Shown here piece after piece: positions 15,988 through 24,266 of a DNA stretch of 64,000 nt. The notes below the pieces were generated by a model that saw only the letters and a list, made by a program, of their open reading frames with translations, was not told the DNA's origin and searched no databases. A program made the position numbers and the translations under genes. Source of the DNA: TMED14 sp041179465 (GTDB taxonomy: Bacteria > Bacteroidota > Bacteroidia > Flavobacteriales > Schleiferiaceae); assembly GCA_041179465.1 (NCBI GenBank), contig JBEGTJ010000003.1, positions 1-64,000 on the forward strand, read 5' to 3'. The number at the start of each line of letters is the position of its first letter. Position 1 is the first letter of the stretch.

Positions 15988-16728
15988 ATGCCGCCCGCGT
16001 CAGGTCCAATTAAGTACATTAAATTCAGTGAGTTAGACTCGACTCAGTCGTGGGCGCACGCGAATCCAGATTCCTGGAACCCCCAGGGATGGACTGCCAT
16101 AACGGCAGGCACGCAGCGCCAGGGCCGCGGAAGCGGGTCCACCACCTGGCACGACGTTGCCGGAGCGTCCTTGCTGCTGACCTTGGTGAGTCCTCCTCTG
16201 TCGTGGTCGGCCTCTTGGGTCTTTGTGCGCCACGCGCAGGCCTCCTTGGCTACGGCGGAATGGCTGGAGTCCCGCGGGTTCTCTGTGCAGCTCAAGTGGC
16301 CTAATGACTTGTACCTCAACGGACTGAAGCTGGGCGGATTCCTCACCGAAGCCTACTGGCACGGCGGCACGTGCGCGCGCTGGTTTCTCGGAATCGGAAT
16401 CAACGTTACGCAGGCGCCTGAGGGTTGCGCGCACCTTGAGGGCATACCGCTGGAGGGGATGGCGGAGGCGGTGTCAGCGCACCTGGTGGACGCGCTGGGC
16501 GGGCCCATTCCGGAAGCCACGCTCAACCGCTATGCCCAACAGCTCTTAGGTTGGCAGCGCGAATGTGGATTTACAGACGCGGCCACGGGCGAATCGTTTC
16601 GGGCGACCCCACGCTTCGTGTCTCCCGACGGTAGGTTGGGGATACAGCTGCCTTCAGGTGCCCTGCGTTGGGTCGGCCACAAAGAAGTGATTTGGACCGA
16701 CTGGGGCGGTCTGGAAGGTCGGCGTTAG
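15988..16728 (+). CDS. birA: biotin--[acetyl-CoA-carboxylase] ligase
   Basis: BirA activates biotin with ATP and attaches it to the biotin carboxyl carrier protein of acetyl-CoA carboxylase. The 246-residue protein lacks the N-terminal DNA-binding domain of the E. coli repressor form, so it is a ligase only. It shows the biotinyl-AMP loop as QRQGRGSGSTTW near residue 45, the SLLLTLVS strand and WPNDLYLNGLKLGGFL. The ATG at 15988 is chosen because of the box four bases upstream. It is back-to-back with rsfS and converges on pyrE, with the two stops overlapping by four bases (16725-16728). Confidence 0.93.
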   Translation: MPPASGPIKYIKFSELDSTQSWAHANPDSWNPQGWTAITAGTQRQGRGSGSTTWHDVAGASLLLTLVSPPLSWSASWVFVRHAQASLATAEWLESRGFSVQLKWPNDLYLNGLKLGGFLTEAYWHGGTCARWFLGIGINVTQAPEGCAHLEGIPLEGMAEAVSAHLVDALGGPIPEATLNRYAQQLLGWQRECGFTDAATGESFRATPRFVSPDGRLGIQLPSGALRWVGHKEVIWTDWGGLEGRR

Positions 16729-17381
16729 CGGGCCTGAAAGGCCTCTGACCACGCGGACGGGTCGTTCCGCCAGCCGGCCAGGGCCTTGAGTTCTTCGGTG
16801 TTCAAGGTTCCGCGCGATTCCGCCGACTTGAGCAGGTGGTCGTAGTCGCTCAAGGTGTGCAGGCTGCACGACGCGGCGGCGAAGGCCTCGGTGGCGGCGG
16901 GGAATCCGTAGGTGAAAATGGCCGTCATGCCCAGAACTTGGGCTCCGGCTTCGCGAAGCGCTTCGACGGCCTGGAGCGACGACTTGCCGGTCGACACGAG
17001 GTCCTCAATGACTACGACGCGGGCGTTTTTGGGCAATTCGCCCTCGATGAGGTTTTGACGTCCGTGCTCCTTAGCCGACGAGCGCACGTACACCATGGGC
17101 AGGTCGAGCTCCTGAGCCACCAAGGCAGCGAGGGCAATTGCGCCGGTCGCGACGCCGGCGACGACGTCGACCGAAGGGTACTGCGCCTGGATCAGGGCCG
17201 ACATGTGCTCGCGCAAGTAGGTCCGAACGCGCGGGTGCGAAAGGGTTACGCGGTTGTCGCAGTAAATGGGAGACTTGAGTCCAGAGGCCCACGTAAAGGG
17301 TTCGTCGGGACGCAGCGAAACGGCTTTAATTTGCAGAAGGAGTCCGGCCAGTGTTTCGGCCGACTTGGCATCAAAAATCAT
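16725..17381 (-). CDS. pyrE: orotate phosphoribosyltransferase
   Basis: PyrE joins orotate and PRPP to orotidine monophosphate in pyrimidine synthesis. The 218-residue protein has the usual length, the orotate-site segment FTWASGLKSPIYCDNR and the PRPP loop VVVIEDLVSTGKSS near residue 121. The ATG at 17381 follows a TACTTTTG box by four bases. The frame is open much further upstream, but that part lies antisense to the NUDIX gene. The start codon overlaps that of the divergent NUDIX gene (CATG). Confidence 0.95.
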   Translation of the reverse strand: MIFDAKSAETLAGLLLQIKAVSLRPDEPFTWASGLKSPIYCDNRVTLSHPRVRTYLREHMSALIQAQYPSVDVVAGVATGAIALAALVAQELDLPMVYVRSSAKEHGRQNLIEGELPKNARVVVIEDLVSTGKSSLQAVEALREAGAQVLGMTAIFTYGFPAATEAFAAASCSLHTLSDYDHLLKSAESRGTLNTEELKALAGWRNDPSAWSEAFQAR

Positions 17382-17811
17382 GGCGCAAAAGTACAGCGAG
17401 CAAGCGGTCACGGCCGCGGGGGGGTGGGTAGAAAATTCCCACGGAGAAGTTTTGTGGATCCACCGGTTGGGCCGCTGGGACCTTCCCAAAGGCAAACTCG
17501 AAGAGGGCGAGGAAATTGCGTCCTGCGCCCTGCGCGAAGTGGAGGAAGAATGCGGGCTGGGCGGGCTTGAATTGGGTCCGAAATTGCTCGAGACCGTGCA
17601 TGCGTACACGCAAAACGGCCAGAAGTACGTGAAAACCACCCACTGGTACCGCATGTCGGTTTCAGGGCGGCCCGAGCTGACGCCCCAAACCGAGGAGGGC
17701 ATCGAGGACGTGCGCTGGATGGCCGAAGCCGAGTGGCGCGCCGCCGCGGCCGACACCTACCCGAGCATTCAGGAGGTGATGCGCACGGCCGGAGGCACAA
17801 AGAGCGTGTAG
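17380..17811 (+). CDS. NUDIX hydrolase
   Basis: NUDIX enzymes hydrolyse nucleoside diphosphates linked to another group. The 143-residue protein carries the complete Nudix box at about residues 37-59, with GKLEEGE at its start and REVEEECGL at its end, preceded by the typical WDLPKG. The ATG at 17380 overlaps the pyrE start on the other strand. No TAnnTTTG box lies in front of it, so its promoter is unknown and an earlier start cannot be excluded. Family members next to pyrE are, from memory, often longer at the N-terminus. Its 3' end overlaps coaD by 43 bases. Confidence 0.88.
   Translation: MAQKYSEQAVTAAGGWVENSHGEVLWIHRLGRWDLPKGKLEEGEEIASCALREVEEECGLGGLELGPKLLETVHAYTQNGQKYVKTTHWYRMSVSGRPELTPQTEEGIEDVRWMAEAEWRAAAADTYPSIQEVMRTAGGTKSV
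17386..17393 (-). promoter_or_regulatory. -7 promoter box (TACTTTTG) of pyrE, inside the NUDIX coding region
   Basis: The minus strand reads TACTTTTG followed by CGCC and the pyrE ATG. The same 15-base arrangement (TACTTTTGCGCCATG) occurs at pheT. The box covers codons 3-5 of the divergent NUDIX gene. Confidence 0.7.
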
Positions 17812-18230
17812 TCGCCGCGGTAGCGCACCACCTCGCGCACATGGCTTGAGGCGATGTAGGCAAACCGTGCCCGCGTCTGAAAAAACACCGTTTCGATTTG
17901 GGGCTCGAGCTCGCGGTTGGTTTGGGCGATCGCCTTTTCAAACTCAAAATCGGCGGGGTTGCGCAGTCCGCGCACCAGGTATTGGGCCCCGAGGCTCCGG
18001 GCGTAGTCGATGGTCAGGCCCTCGTAGCTCGCCACTTCGACGTGCGGTAGGTCGGCAAAGGCCTGGCTCACCCATTCCATGCGCTGCTCGAGCGAAAACA
18101 TGTACTTCTTGTCGGCGTTGACTCCGATTCCGACCACCACGCGGTCAAACAGGGTGGCGGCACGGCGCACGATGTCGTCGTGGCCGAGGGTGAGCGGATC
18201 AAAAGATCCGGGGAACAGCGCGGTCTTCAT
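17769..18230 (-). CDS. coaD: phosphopantetheine adenylyltransferase
   Basis: CoaD transfers AMP from ATP to 4'-phosphopantetheine, the penultimate step of coenzyme A synthesis. The 153-residue protein begins MKTALFPGSFDPLTLGH, containing the nucleotidyltransferase T/HxGH motif, and ends with the IASSHVREV equivalent of the ISSTxVR motif. The ATG at 18230 is chosen because the family sequence starts exactly there. It overlaps the upstream ddl gene by 32 bases, and its 3' end overlaps the convergent NUDIX gene by 43 bases. Confidence 0.96.
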   Translation of the reverse strand: MKTALFPGSFDPLTLGHDDIVRRAATLFDRVVVGIGVNADKKYMFSLEQRMEWVSQAFADLPHVEVASYEGLTIDYARSLGAQYLVRGLRNPADFEFEKAIAQTNRELEPQIETVFFQTRARFAYIASSHVREVVRYRGDYTLFVPPAVRITS

Positions 18231-19221
18231 GGCGGTTGAGGGTGGCTTCGGCAAGGTCGGCGATAAAATGGCGCATCTCGATGCCGGCGGCCTTGAGCTG
18301 GCGGGGAACGATGCTTTCGGCGCTCATTCCCGGGATGGTGTTGATTTCGATGAGCACCGGGTCGCTACCGTCGGCGGGCAGGATGAAGTCGGCACGAACG
18401 AATCCGCGCAGGGTCATGCCCTCCACCAGGGTGCGGGTGGCCCGGCGCACGGCCTCGGCGGCGGCGTCGGGGATTCGGGCCGGCGTGATTTCTTCAGAGG
18501 CGCCTTGGTACTTCGCTTCGAAGTCAAAAAATGCTTTTTTGGGAACGATTTCGGTGATGCCTAAAATGCGAATTCCGTCGGGCGCGACGAAGGCGCCGCA
18601 GCCCAGTTCGGTGCCCGCCACGCCCTGCTCGACGACGAGCTCGGGGTCTTCGTGCCACGCAAAGTCGCGGGCTTCGGGCCACTCTGCGGCCGAAGTGATG
18701 CGGGTGACTCCGTAGCTCGAGCCGCTCCGGCACGGTTTGACGAACAGGGGAAAGGCGTGTTCCGCCATAAAGCGGTGGACCGCCGACTCGTCGGCTCCGC
18801 GCCGAAGCGGAACCGAAGGCATGACGCGCACGCCGAGCCGCTGGGCCACGGCGTTGGTCCACAGCTTGTGAAAGGTGAGCGCAGACGCCGCGGGACTGCA
18901 GCTGGAGTAGGGGATTCCGGCGAGCTCCCAGGCCATGGCAAGGCTGCCGTCTTCGCCCGGATGTCCGTGGATGAGGTTGAGGATGGCGTCGAGGCGGCGT
19001 TCCCGGCCGTCGACGTCAATGATGGTCCAGCTGCGGTCGCTGAAGCGCAAGGGCAGGCCCGAGGCATCGAAGGCCTTCCAGCCCGCGTCGGGATGCAGTT
19101 CGAGGCGCACCGGGTCGTAGCGCATGGGGTCGAGGACGTCAAAAACATGGCTTCCGCTCAGCAGCGAAATGCCGAATTCACTAGAGTAGCCGCCCATGGC
19201 TACGGCAACGAGGGGACGCAT
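18199..19221 (-). CDS. ddl: D-alanine--D-alanine ligase
   Basis: Ddl makes the D-Ala-D-Ala dipeptide for peptidoglycan. The 340-residue ATP-grasp protein shows the N-terminal VAMGGYSSEF, IHGHPGEDGSLAM, the ATP-binding FVKPCRSGSSYGV and the C-terminal metal site VLIEINTIPGMS. The ATG at 19221 is four bases after a TATCTTTG box; an upstream in-frame extension lies behind the promoter and is rejected. It is back-to-back with a PASTA-domain gene, another probable peptidoglycan-related function, and shares its transcript with coaD through a 32-base overlap. Confidence 0.96.
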   Translation of the reverse strand: MRPLVAVAMGGYSSEFGISLLSGSHVFDVLDPMRYDPVRLELHPDAGWKAFDASGLPLRFSDRSWTIIDVDGRERRLDAILNLIHGHPGEDGSLAMAWELAGIPYSSCSPAASALTFHKLWTNAVAQRLGVRVMPSVPLRRGADESAVHRFMAEHAFPLFVKPCRSGSSYGVTRITSAAEWPEARDFAWHEDPELVVEQGVAGTELGCGAFVAPDGIRILGITEIVPKKAFFDFEAKYQGASEEITPARIPDAAAEAVRRATRTLVEGMTLRGFVRADFILPADGSDPVLIEINTIPGMSAESIVPRQLKAAGIEMRHFIADLAEATLNRHEDRAVPRIF

Positions 19222-19225
19222 GGGC

Positions 19226-19233
19226 CAAAGATA
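19226..19233 (-). promoter_or_regulatory. -7 promoter box (TATCTTTG) of ddl-coaD
   Basis: The minus strand reads TATCTTTG, an exact TAnnTTTG match, four bases before the ddl ATG. The opposing box for the PASTA gene begins 12 bp away. Confidence 0.7.
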
Positions 19234-19245
19234 GATGCCTCGGAC

Positions 19246-19253
19246 TACCTTTG
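19246..19253 (+). promoter_or_regulatory. -7 promoter box (TACCTTTG) of the PASTA gene
   Basis: TACCTTTG ends five bases before the ATG at 19259. An alternative ATG at 19235 lies upstream of the box and is therefore rejected as the start. Confidence 0.7.
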
Positions 19254-19258
19254 TGCCA

Positions 19259-20008
19259 ATGGGTGATTTGTGGCTGTTTCTCAAGAGCAAGACCTTCGCG
19301 GTCAATGCCGTGCTGGCGCTGGTGTTTTTTATCGTGCTGGGGCTTTCGGCCCAAACGGTGCTGAAGTGGATTACCGGCTATGGCGAAGTGAAGACGGTGC
19401 CCGACCTTACGGGGATGAGCTTTGACGAGGCCGTTCAGGCCCTCGACGAAGTGGGCCTCGAGGGGATGCTGCTGGATTCCGCGCTGTACCGCCGCGAACT
19501 CAGGCCCCAGGAGGTGTACCAACAGTACCCGGTTGCCGGAGCCGTCGTCAAGGAAGGCCGCCAAGTGATGCTCACCATCAACCGTTCGAAGGCCGAGCTG
19601 GTGAGCCTGCCGGCGATCAAGGAGCGCACGCTTGCTCGGGCCGAGATGGACCTGCGGTCGCGCGGACTTTGGGTCGCCGACATTCAGTACGTGCCCGACC
19701 TCACCGACGGGCTGGTGCTCGAAGTAGAATACAACGGCCGCCTGCTCGAGGCCGGAAGCAAAGTGCGCAAAGGTGCCGGGCTGACCCTGCGGGTGGGCAT
19801 GCGCAGCGGCGAGCTCACGCAGGCCGTTCCCGACCTTACCGGTTTGAGCTACGGCGAGGCCAAGGCCCTGCTCCTGATGTCGGGGTTGGGCATTCAGCTG
19901 ATGGAAGGCGACAGCCTCTCGGGCGCCGTGTCTACGCAGAGTCCGGGGCCGTCGAACGGCGCTCCAGCGCTTCCGGCCCAAGCCAACGTGCGGGTATGGA
20001 TCAAGTAA
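19259..20008 (+). CDS. PASTA-domain membrane protein
   Basis: The 249-residue protein has one N-terminal transmembrane helix (about 15-35) and then three PASTA-type repeats outside the membrane, starting near VKTVPDLTGMSFDEA, ELVSLPAIKERTL and TQAVPDLTGLSYGEA. PASTA domains bind muropeptides or cell-wall precursors in kinases and penicillin-binding proteins; here no kinase or transpeptidase domain is attached. The place next to ddl supports a cell-wall role, but the exact one is unknown. The start is set by the promoter box five bases upstream. The next gene overlaps its end by 13 bases. Confidence 0.9.
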   Translation: MGDLWLFLKSKTFAVNAVLALVFFIVLGLSAQTVLKWITGYGEVKTVPDLTGMSFDEAVQALDEVGLEGMLLDSALYRRELRPQEVYQQYPVAGAVVKEGRQVMLTINRSKAELVSLPAIKERTLARAEMDLRSRGLWVADIQYVPDLTDGLVLEVEYNGRLLEAGSKVRKGAGLTLRVGMRSGELTQAVPDLTGLSYGEAKALLLMSGLGIQLMEGDSLSGAVSTQSPGPSNGAPALPAQANVRVWIK

Positions 20009-21786
20009 AGGCCTGGGCGCTCGGTCTGGGGTTGTCGGCCGTGGCTTTGACGGCCCAGCCGGTGGAGCACCGCTTGCTGCCTTGGGGCGGACCGCCTTCG
20101 GCGCAGGTCGCCGCCAAAACGACTTCAGACACGATGAGTTTGCCGCTGCGCGCGGGTTTTGACCAGCGCATGCCGGCGGGATGGGTTTCGCGCGGAGTCA
20201 CCCGGTCGCAGAGCCTGGCCCGCAATCCGCTCAGTTTGGGGGTTGCCGTTTGGGACGGAATTTCGGCCTCGGGCGCGGCCTACCTCCCCGGAAGCTACGC
20301 CACCGACACGCTGGGCGACGCCCTGTTCAGCCCCTGGTTTGCCGCACCCAACGGGGCGGTACTGCGCTTTCACCTTCAGCAAGGTGGGTTTGGAGACCCC
20401 TGCGAAGCCAGCGACAGCTTGGTGGTGCATGCCTGGAGGAGTTCCGACAGCAGTTGGGTTCCGATGGGCCGTGTTTCGGGCGGACAACCCTACGACGCGT
20501 GGCGGGCCCATTCGTTTGCACTCCCCGCGGATGCGGTGGCCTCACCCGCCACCCGGGTGCGGATTGGCCGCTGCGGCGCGCCGTCGGGCGCGTTTGACGC
20601 GTTTATAGTCGATTACCTCGAGTTAAGCGCTTCCCTCGGGCTGTCCGACACGCTGCTGTTTGACCCGTCCTGGATTTCGCCGCCCGCGCGGGTGCTGAAT
20701 GCCTACCGGGAGGTGCCTTGGTTTCACTACAACCGCATACTGCTCGAGCGGGACTCCGTGCGCACCCCGTACCGACGCAACGGCGTCGTGCCGGTGGGCG
20801 GATGGCAGCTCAACCTCGGCAAACTGAACTGGACCGACGGGAACGGGTCGCTCGTTCAAAGCCGCCTGACGGTGCCCGTCGTTTCCAACCTCATCCACAA
20901 CGTGGCCACGCCCTACAACCTGTCCCTGAACCGGCCCCAGTTGGTGCCTACGGGTCCGTTTGCGTGGAACCTGACGTACTGGTTTGACGGCGAGTCGGTG
21001 GGCGACCGGAGCAACGACAGCGCCACGCTTCGATTGGAATTTGGCGACCGCTACGTGGTTGACGACGGCAGCTGCGAACGGAGCTACGGGGTGGCGCAGG
21101 GCGTGCAGCCGCGCTGGGCGCAGCGTTTTCAGTTTCTGACGTCGGACACGTTGCGCGGAATGGACCTCGAGTGGATACCCTCAGGTCCCCAGGGGCTGGG
21201 CGAACGCTTTCGCATGGGCGTTTGGAAGGTCGACTCGGCGGGCTTTCCGGGCGATCCGATCTACGTGAGCGATTCGCTGTACGAAGTGAGCTGGAACTAC
21301 GCCGGGCAGTACGGGCGCCACTACGTGCTCGACACGCTGGGCCTGAAGATTCCTACCGAAGTCTTTTTGGGCGTGGTGATGGACGGTCCGAACTCGGACC
21401 AGGGAATGCCCCGCGCCGCCCTCGGGCTCGACGTGCACACCGAGGCGATCAAGGCCTTTGGCGAAGTGGGCGCCTGGTTTCTGAGCCAAATTCCCGGCGC
21501 TTTGGCCTTGCGGCCCTTCTTTCGCGGAACGCCCGACGACCTCGGCAGCCCTGAGTCGCTTCGAGCCGCGGGACTGCGCGTTCAGCCCCAGCCCGCCGGA
21601 GACTGGGCCTCAGTAGACGGACCGGGAAAGCAGCTCGAAGTCCTCAATGCGCTGGGCTCCCCCGTGGCTACGGTTGCCCGCCCCGACGACGCACAGCCTT
21701 GGAATCTAGACCTTCGCAGCCTGCCCGCAGGACTGTACCTGCTCCGCAGCGATTCCGGCCACGTAACCCGACTGATGAAGCAGTGA
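19996..21786 (+). CDS. T9SS-exported protein with C-terminal sorting domain
   Basis: The 596-residue protein has a signal peptide (WALGLGLSAVALTAQ, residues about 6-20) and a C-terminal segment of about 75 residues typical of type A T9SS sorting domains, with LEVLNALGSPVATV and the end motif LPAGLYLLRS followed by a short basic tail. The protein should be carried to the surface or released. The middle part is rich in Trp, Asp and Ser with beta-strand character; no enzyme motif was recognised. The ATG at 19996 overlaps the PASTA gene by 13 bases, and the stop overlaps the GTG of the next gene. Confidence 0.85.
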   Translation: MDQVKAWALGLGLSAVALTAQPVEHRLLPWGGPPSAQVAAKTTSDTMSLPLRAGFDQRMPAGWVSRGVTRSQSLARNPLSLGVAVWDGISASGAAYLPGSYATDTLGDALFSPWFAAPNGAVLRFHLQQGGFGDPCEASDSLVVHAWRSSDSSWVPMGRVSGGQPYDAWRAHSFALPADAVASPATRVRIGRCGAPSGAFDAFIVDYLELSASLGLSDTLLFDPSWISPPARVLNAYREVPWFHYNRILLERDSVRTPYRRNGVVPVGGWQLNLGKLNWTDGNGSLVQSRLTVPVVSNLIHNVATPYNLSLNRPQLVPTGPFAWNLTYWFDGESVGDRSNDSATLRLEFGDRYVVDDGSCERSYGVAQGVQPRWAQRFQFLTSDTLRGMDLEWIPSGPQGLGERFRMGVWKVDSAGFPGDPIYVSDSLYEVSWNYAGQYGRHYVLDTLGLKIPTEVFLGVVMDGPNSDQGMPRAALGLDVHTEAIKAFGEVGAWFLSQIPGALALRPFFRGTPDDLGSPESLRAAGLRVQPQPAGDWASVDGPGKQLEVLNALGSPVATVARPDDAQPWNLDLRSLPAGLYLLRSDSGHVTRLMKQ

Positions 21787-22823
21787 TCGAGTTCGACGAC
21801 GAGCTCGAAGAGGGCGCTGGCACCGAAGAGGAACTCTACGTTCACCACCGGTTTGTGGCCGACGCGGGCCAGAAGCCGCTGCGCGTCGATAAATTCTTAT
21901 TCAATTTTCTGGAGAAAACCTCGCGCAACCGCATTCAGAAGGCGGCCGAGGCCGGAGCCATTCGCGTCGACGGCCTGCCCGTGAAGTCCAACCACCGGGT
22001 GAAGGCGGGCGAAGAGGTGACGCTGGTGCTGGCGCAGCCTCCGCGCGAGTTTGTACTCGAAGCCGAACCCATCGACCTCGAAGTGGTCTACCTCGACGAC
22101 GAACTCGCGGTGATCAACAAACCCGCGGGCATGGTGGTGCACCCGGCATTTGGCCACTTCACCGGAACGCTGGTGCACGGCCTGCTCTACCTCTTCCAGA
22201 ATTTGCCCGGCGCGAGCGGCGAAGTGCGGCCCGGCTTAGTGCACCGCATCGACAAGGACACGTCAGGCCTGCTGGTGGTGGCTCGAACCGACTTTGCGCT
22301 CGCTTTTTTGGCGAAGCAGTTTGCGGACCACAGCTGCGACCGCGAGTACCACGCCCTGGTGTGGGGCAACGTGCGCGAGGACCGCGGAACCGTGACCGGC
22401 CACATCGGACGCTCGCTGCAGGACCGCAAGGTGCAAGCGATTTTTCCCGACGGCAAGCACGGAAAGCACGCCGTCACTCATTACGAGGTGCTGGAGCGCT
22501 ACCACTTTGCCACGCTCGTGGCCTGCCGCCTCGAAACGGGCCGTACCCACCAAATCAGGGTGCACATGAAGTACTTGGGGCATCCGCTGGTCGGCGACGC
22601 GGTCTACGGAGGCGACAAGGCTCCGCACCGCCCCGAGCTGCCCAAGTTTGCGCAGTTCGCCCACAAATCGCTCGAAATGCTTCCGCGCCAGGCGCTGCAC
22701 GCGCGGCTGCTCGGTTTTGAACACCCGTCGCGGCCCGGCGAACGCCTTGTGTTTGAGGCTCCGCTGCCCGAAGACATGCAGGCGGTGCTGGAGCGGTTTC
22801 GGCGGTACGCGGCGTTGAACTAA
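21783..22823 (+). CDS. rluD: 23S rRNA pseudouridine synthase, RluD type
   Basis: RluA/RluD-family enzymes convert uridines in 23S rRNA to pseudouridine. The 346-residue protein has an N-terminal S4 domain (about 30-90, RVDKFLFNFL...IRVDGLPVKSNHRV) and the catalytic domain with the Asp in HRIDKDTSGLL near residue 156, and LETGRTHQIRVHM. The family start appears to be the GTG at 21783, which overlaps the preceding stop (GTGA) and leaves an acidic N-terminal extension of about 25 residues. Assignment to RluD rather than RluA/RluC rests on length and the S4 domain. Confidence 0.92.
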   Translation: MIEFDDELEEGAGTEEELYVHHRFVADAGQKPLRVDKFLFNFLEKTSRNRIQKAAEAGAIRVDGLPVKSNHRVKAGEEVTLVLAQPPREFVLEAEPIDLEVVYLDDELAVINKPAGMVVHPAFGHFTGTLVHGLLYLFQNLPGASGEVRPGLVHRIDKDTSGLLVVARTDFALAFLAKQFADHSCDREYHALVWGNVREDRGTVTGHIGRSLQDRKVQAIFPDGKHGKHAVTHYEVLERYHFATLVACRLETGRTHQIRVHMKYLGHPLVGDAVYGGDKAPHRPELPKFAQFAHKSLEMLPRQALHARLLGFEHPSRPGERLVFEAPLPEDMQAVLERFRRYAALN

Positions 22824-22850
22824 GCGTTTTGCGGTAAGGTAAGGCCGTTT

Positions 22851-24266
22851 TTATTCGACCAAAACGCGGGTAGAGAGCGTTTGATGGGTATCAGTTAACC
22901 CTTCAAAAGTCCATATCCCTTGAGGTAATCGGTTCACGCGGATTGAAGTCGAGGGCTCAGGTAGTTGAACCTGGCGTACGCACTGCCCCGCAAGGTTGAA
23001 AATTCGGTAGCTACGAATCGCCTCATTGCACAGGATTTCAAAGTCTCCGTTGTTCGGGTTGGGCCGAATTTCAAGGTGCGGATTAAGAGCGAAGTGCTCA
23101 GTACGCAATTCGTTACCGTTGGAGGCGTCAAAGATCTTTATTTCAAGTTGGTACACCCCTAAAGTCGAATTGTAGTAGCGATTGTGCGTAAACACGTGAA
23201 CACCATCAGAATACACCCCAGAGTTTTGGTACTCTTGATTGGTGCCTAGGTATTTCTTCCACGTAGGGACCAGGGTGTCGTTTTGCGAAATCCCTGGATC
23301 TAAACGGACCAATACGACCGAATCGAACGGACCCATGTTGAAGTAGGGTACATGGTACGTGATGTAGTGAGCTTGGTCTTGGGGGCATGGGTGGTGTCCC
23401 CTCAGTTGCACCGAACCCTGGTCAGGGAAGGGCAGATGGTACAGCTGGACCACATGGTTGGCGCTGTCAAGCTTTCCAAGTGCCGGGGTAGAGCTTGGAA
23501 ATCCAACGGCGGGAACGTCTTGGTAGCCCGCCAAAATCCAATTCACTCCGTTTAATGAGCCAAAGAACTCAGGAACTAGGTTGGCTGAAAGGTTGTGCGT
23601 AATAGGCATCCAACTTCGCGTTCCGTCGTAGCCAATTCGCATGAACGAGCCTTGAGGTCCGTAGGGCGAATGGTACAGCAGCGAGGAATCGTGGACTGCC
23701 GGCGTCGCATAGAAGGGAGGCAATGGAATGATGAATTGATTCTGAATCGTTTTTTGCGCCCGATTGACCACCCAAATTCGATCTTGACCGGCAGCATTCG
23801 CCCAAAAGACCACCAGGTGATCGTTGGTTATTTGGACCACGCGGTATAAAACCGTTGCAGGTTCATCAGCTTGAACCGTGTCATATGACCAGCCTCCGCC
23901 GTAAACGTGAGTTCCAAATATTAGGTTGTTGTTGGTGTCCAGCGTTAAATACCGGCAACCGGGCCCCGGATATTGCTCCACCCAGGTAGCACGGCTCGGT
24001 GAGCCGGCAAAAACGGGGTTGAGGTTGACAACGTGGACCTTCAGGCTGTCAGGGTCGATCCGAACATTCCAACCGTAAAAACCATTGTTGGAGGAACGTA
24101 AATTAAAGGTGAACCCTTCGCTTGTGCCTTTGGGCGGAAGCGCATTATTGGAATAGTTGCTGGGATCAAGGGGGAATACTATTGGAGTGTTTTGAGCCTG
24201 TCCCCAATGAAATAAGGCCAAAATTGCTAAGGCCAATAGGAATAATTTTCTTTTGTTATTCCTCAT
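22851..24266 (-). CDS. T9SS-exported protein, low-GC gene
   Basis: The 471-residue protein has a signal peptide (KLFLLALAILALFHWGQAQ) and a C-terminal type A sorting domain of about 75 residues (LEIRPNPNNGDFEI ... YRIFNLAGQCVR ... LPQGIWTF), so it is probably exported by T9SS. The middle looks like a beta-rich repeat protein with no enzymatic motif. Base composition is very different from the neighbours: the line 23161-23220 has 26 G+C of 60, against 41 of 60 at 29101-29160 in purL. Its ATG lies inside the last codons of the acyl-CoA ligase gene (11-base overlap). Recent acquisition is likely. Confidence 0.85.
   Translation of the reverse strand: MRNNKRKLFLLALAILALFHWGQAQNTPIVFPLDPSNYSNNALPPKGTSEGFTFNLRSSNNGFYGWNVRIDPDSLKVHVVNLNPVFAGSPSRATWVEQYPGPGCRYLTLDTNNNLIFGTHVYGGGWSYDTVQADEPATVLYRVVQITNDHLVVFWANAAGQDRIWVVNRAQKTIQNQFIIPLPPFYATPAVHDSSLLYHSPYGPQGSFMRIGYDGTRSWMPITHNLSANLVPEFFGSLNGVNWILAGYQDVPAVGFPSSTPALGKLDSANHVVQLYHLPFPDQGSVQLRGHHPCPQDQAHYITYHVPYFNMGPFDSVVLVRLDPGISQNDTLVPTWKKYLGTNQEYQNSGVYSDGVHVFTHNRYYNSTLGVYQLEIKIFDASNGNELRTEHFALNPHLEIRPNPNNGDFEILCNEAIRSYRIFNLAGQCVRQVQLPEPSTSIRVNRLPQGIWTFEGLTDTHQTLSTRVLVE

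Noticed and set aside
22824..22867. Inverted repeat GCGTTTTG/CAAAACGC between rluD and the low-GC gene
   Set aside because: The 28-base loop is too long for an intrinsic terminator, and one arm lies within the coding end of the low-GC gene.
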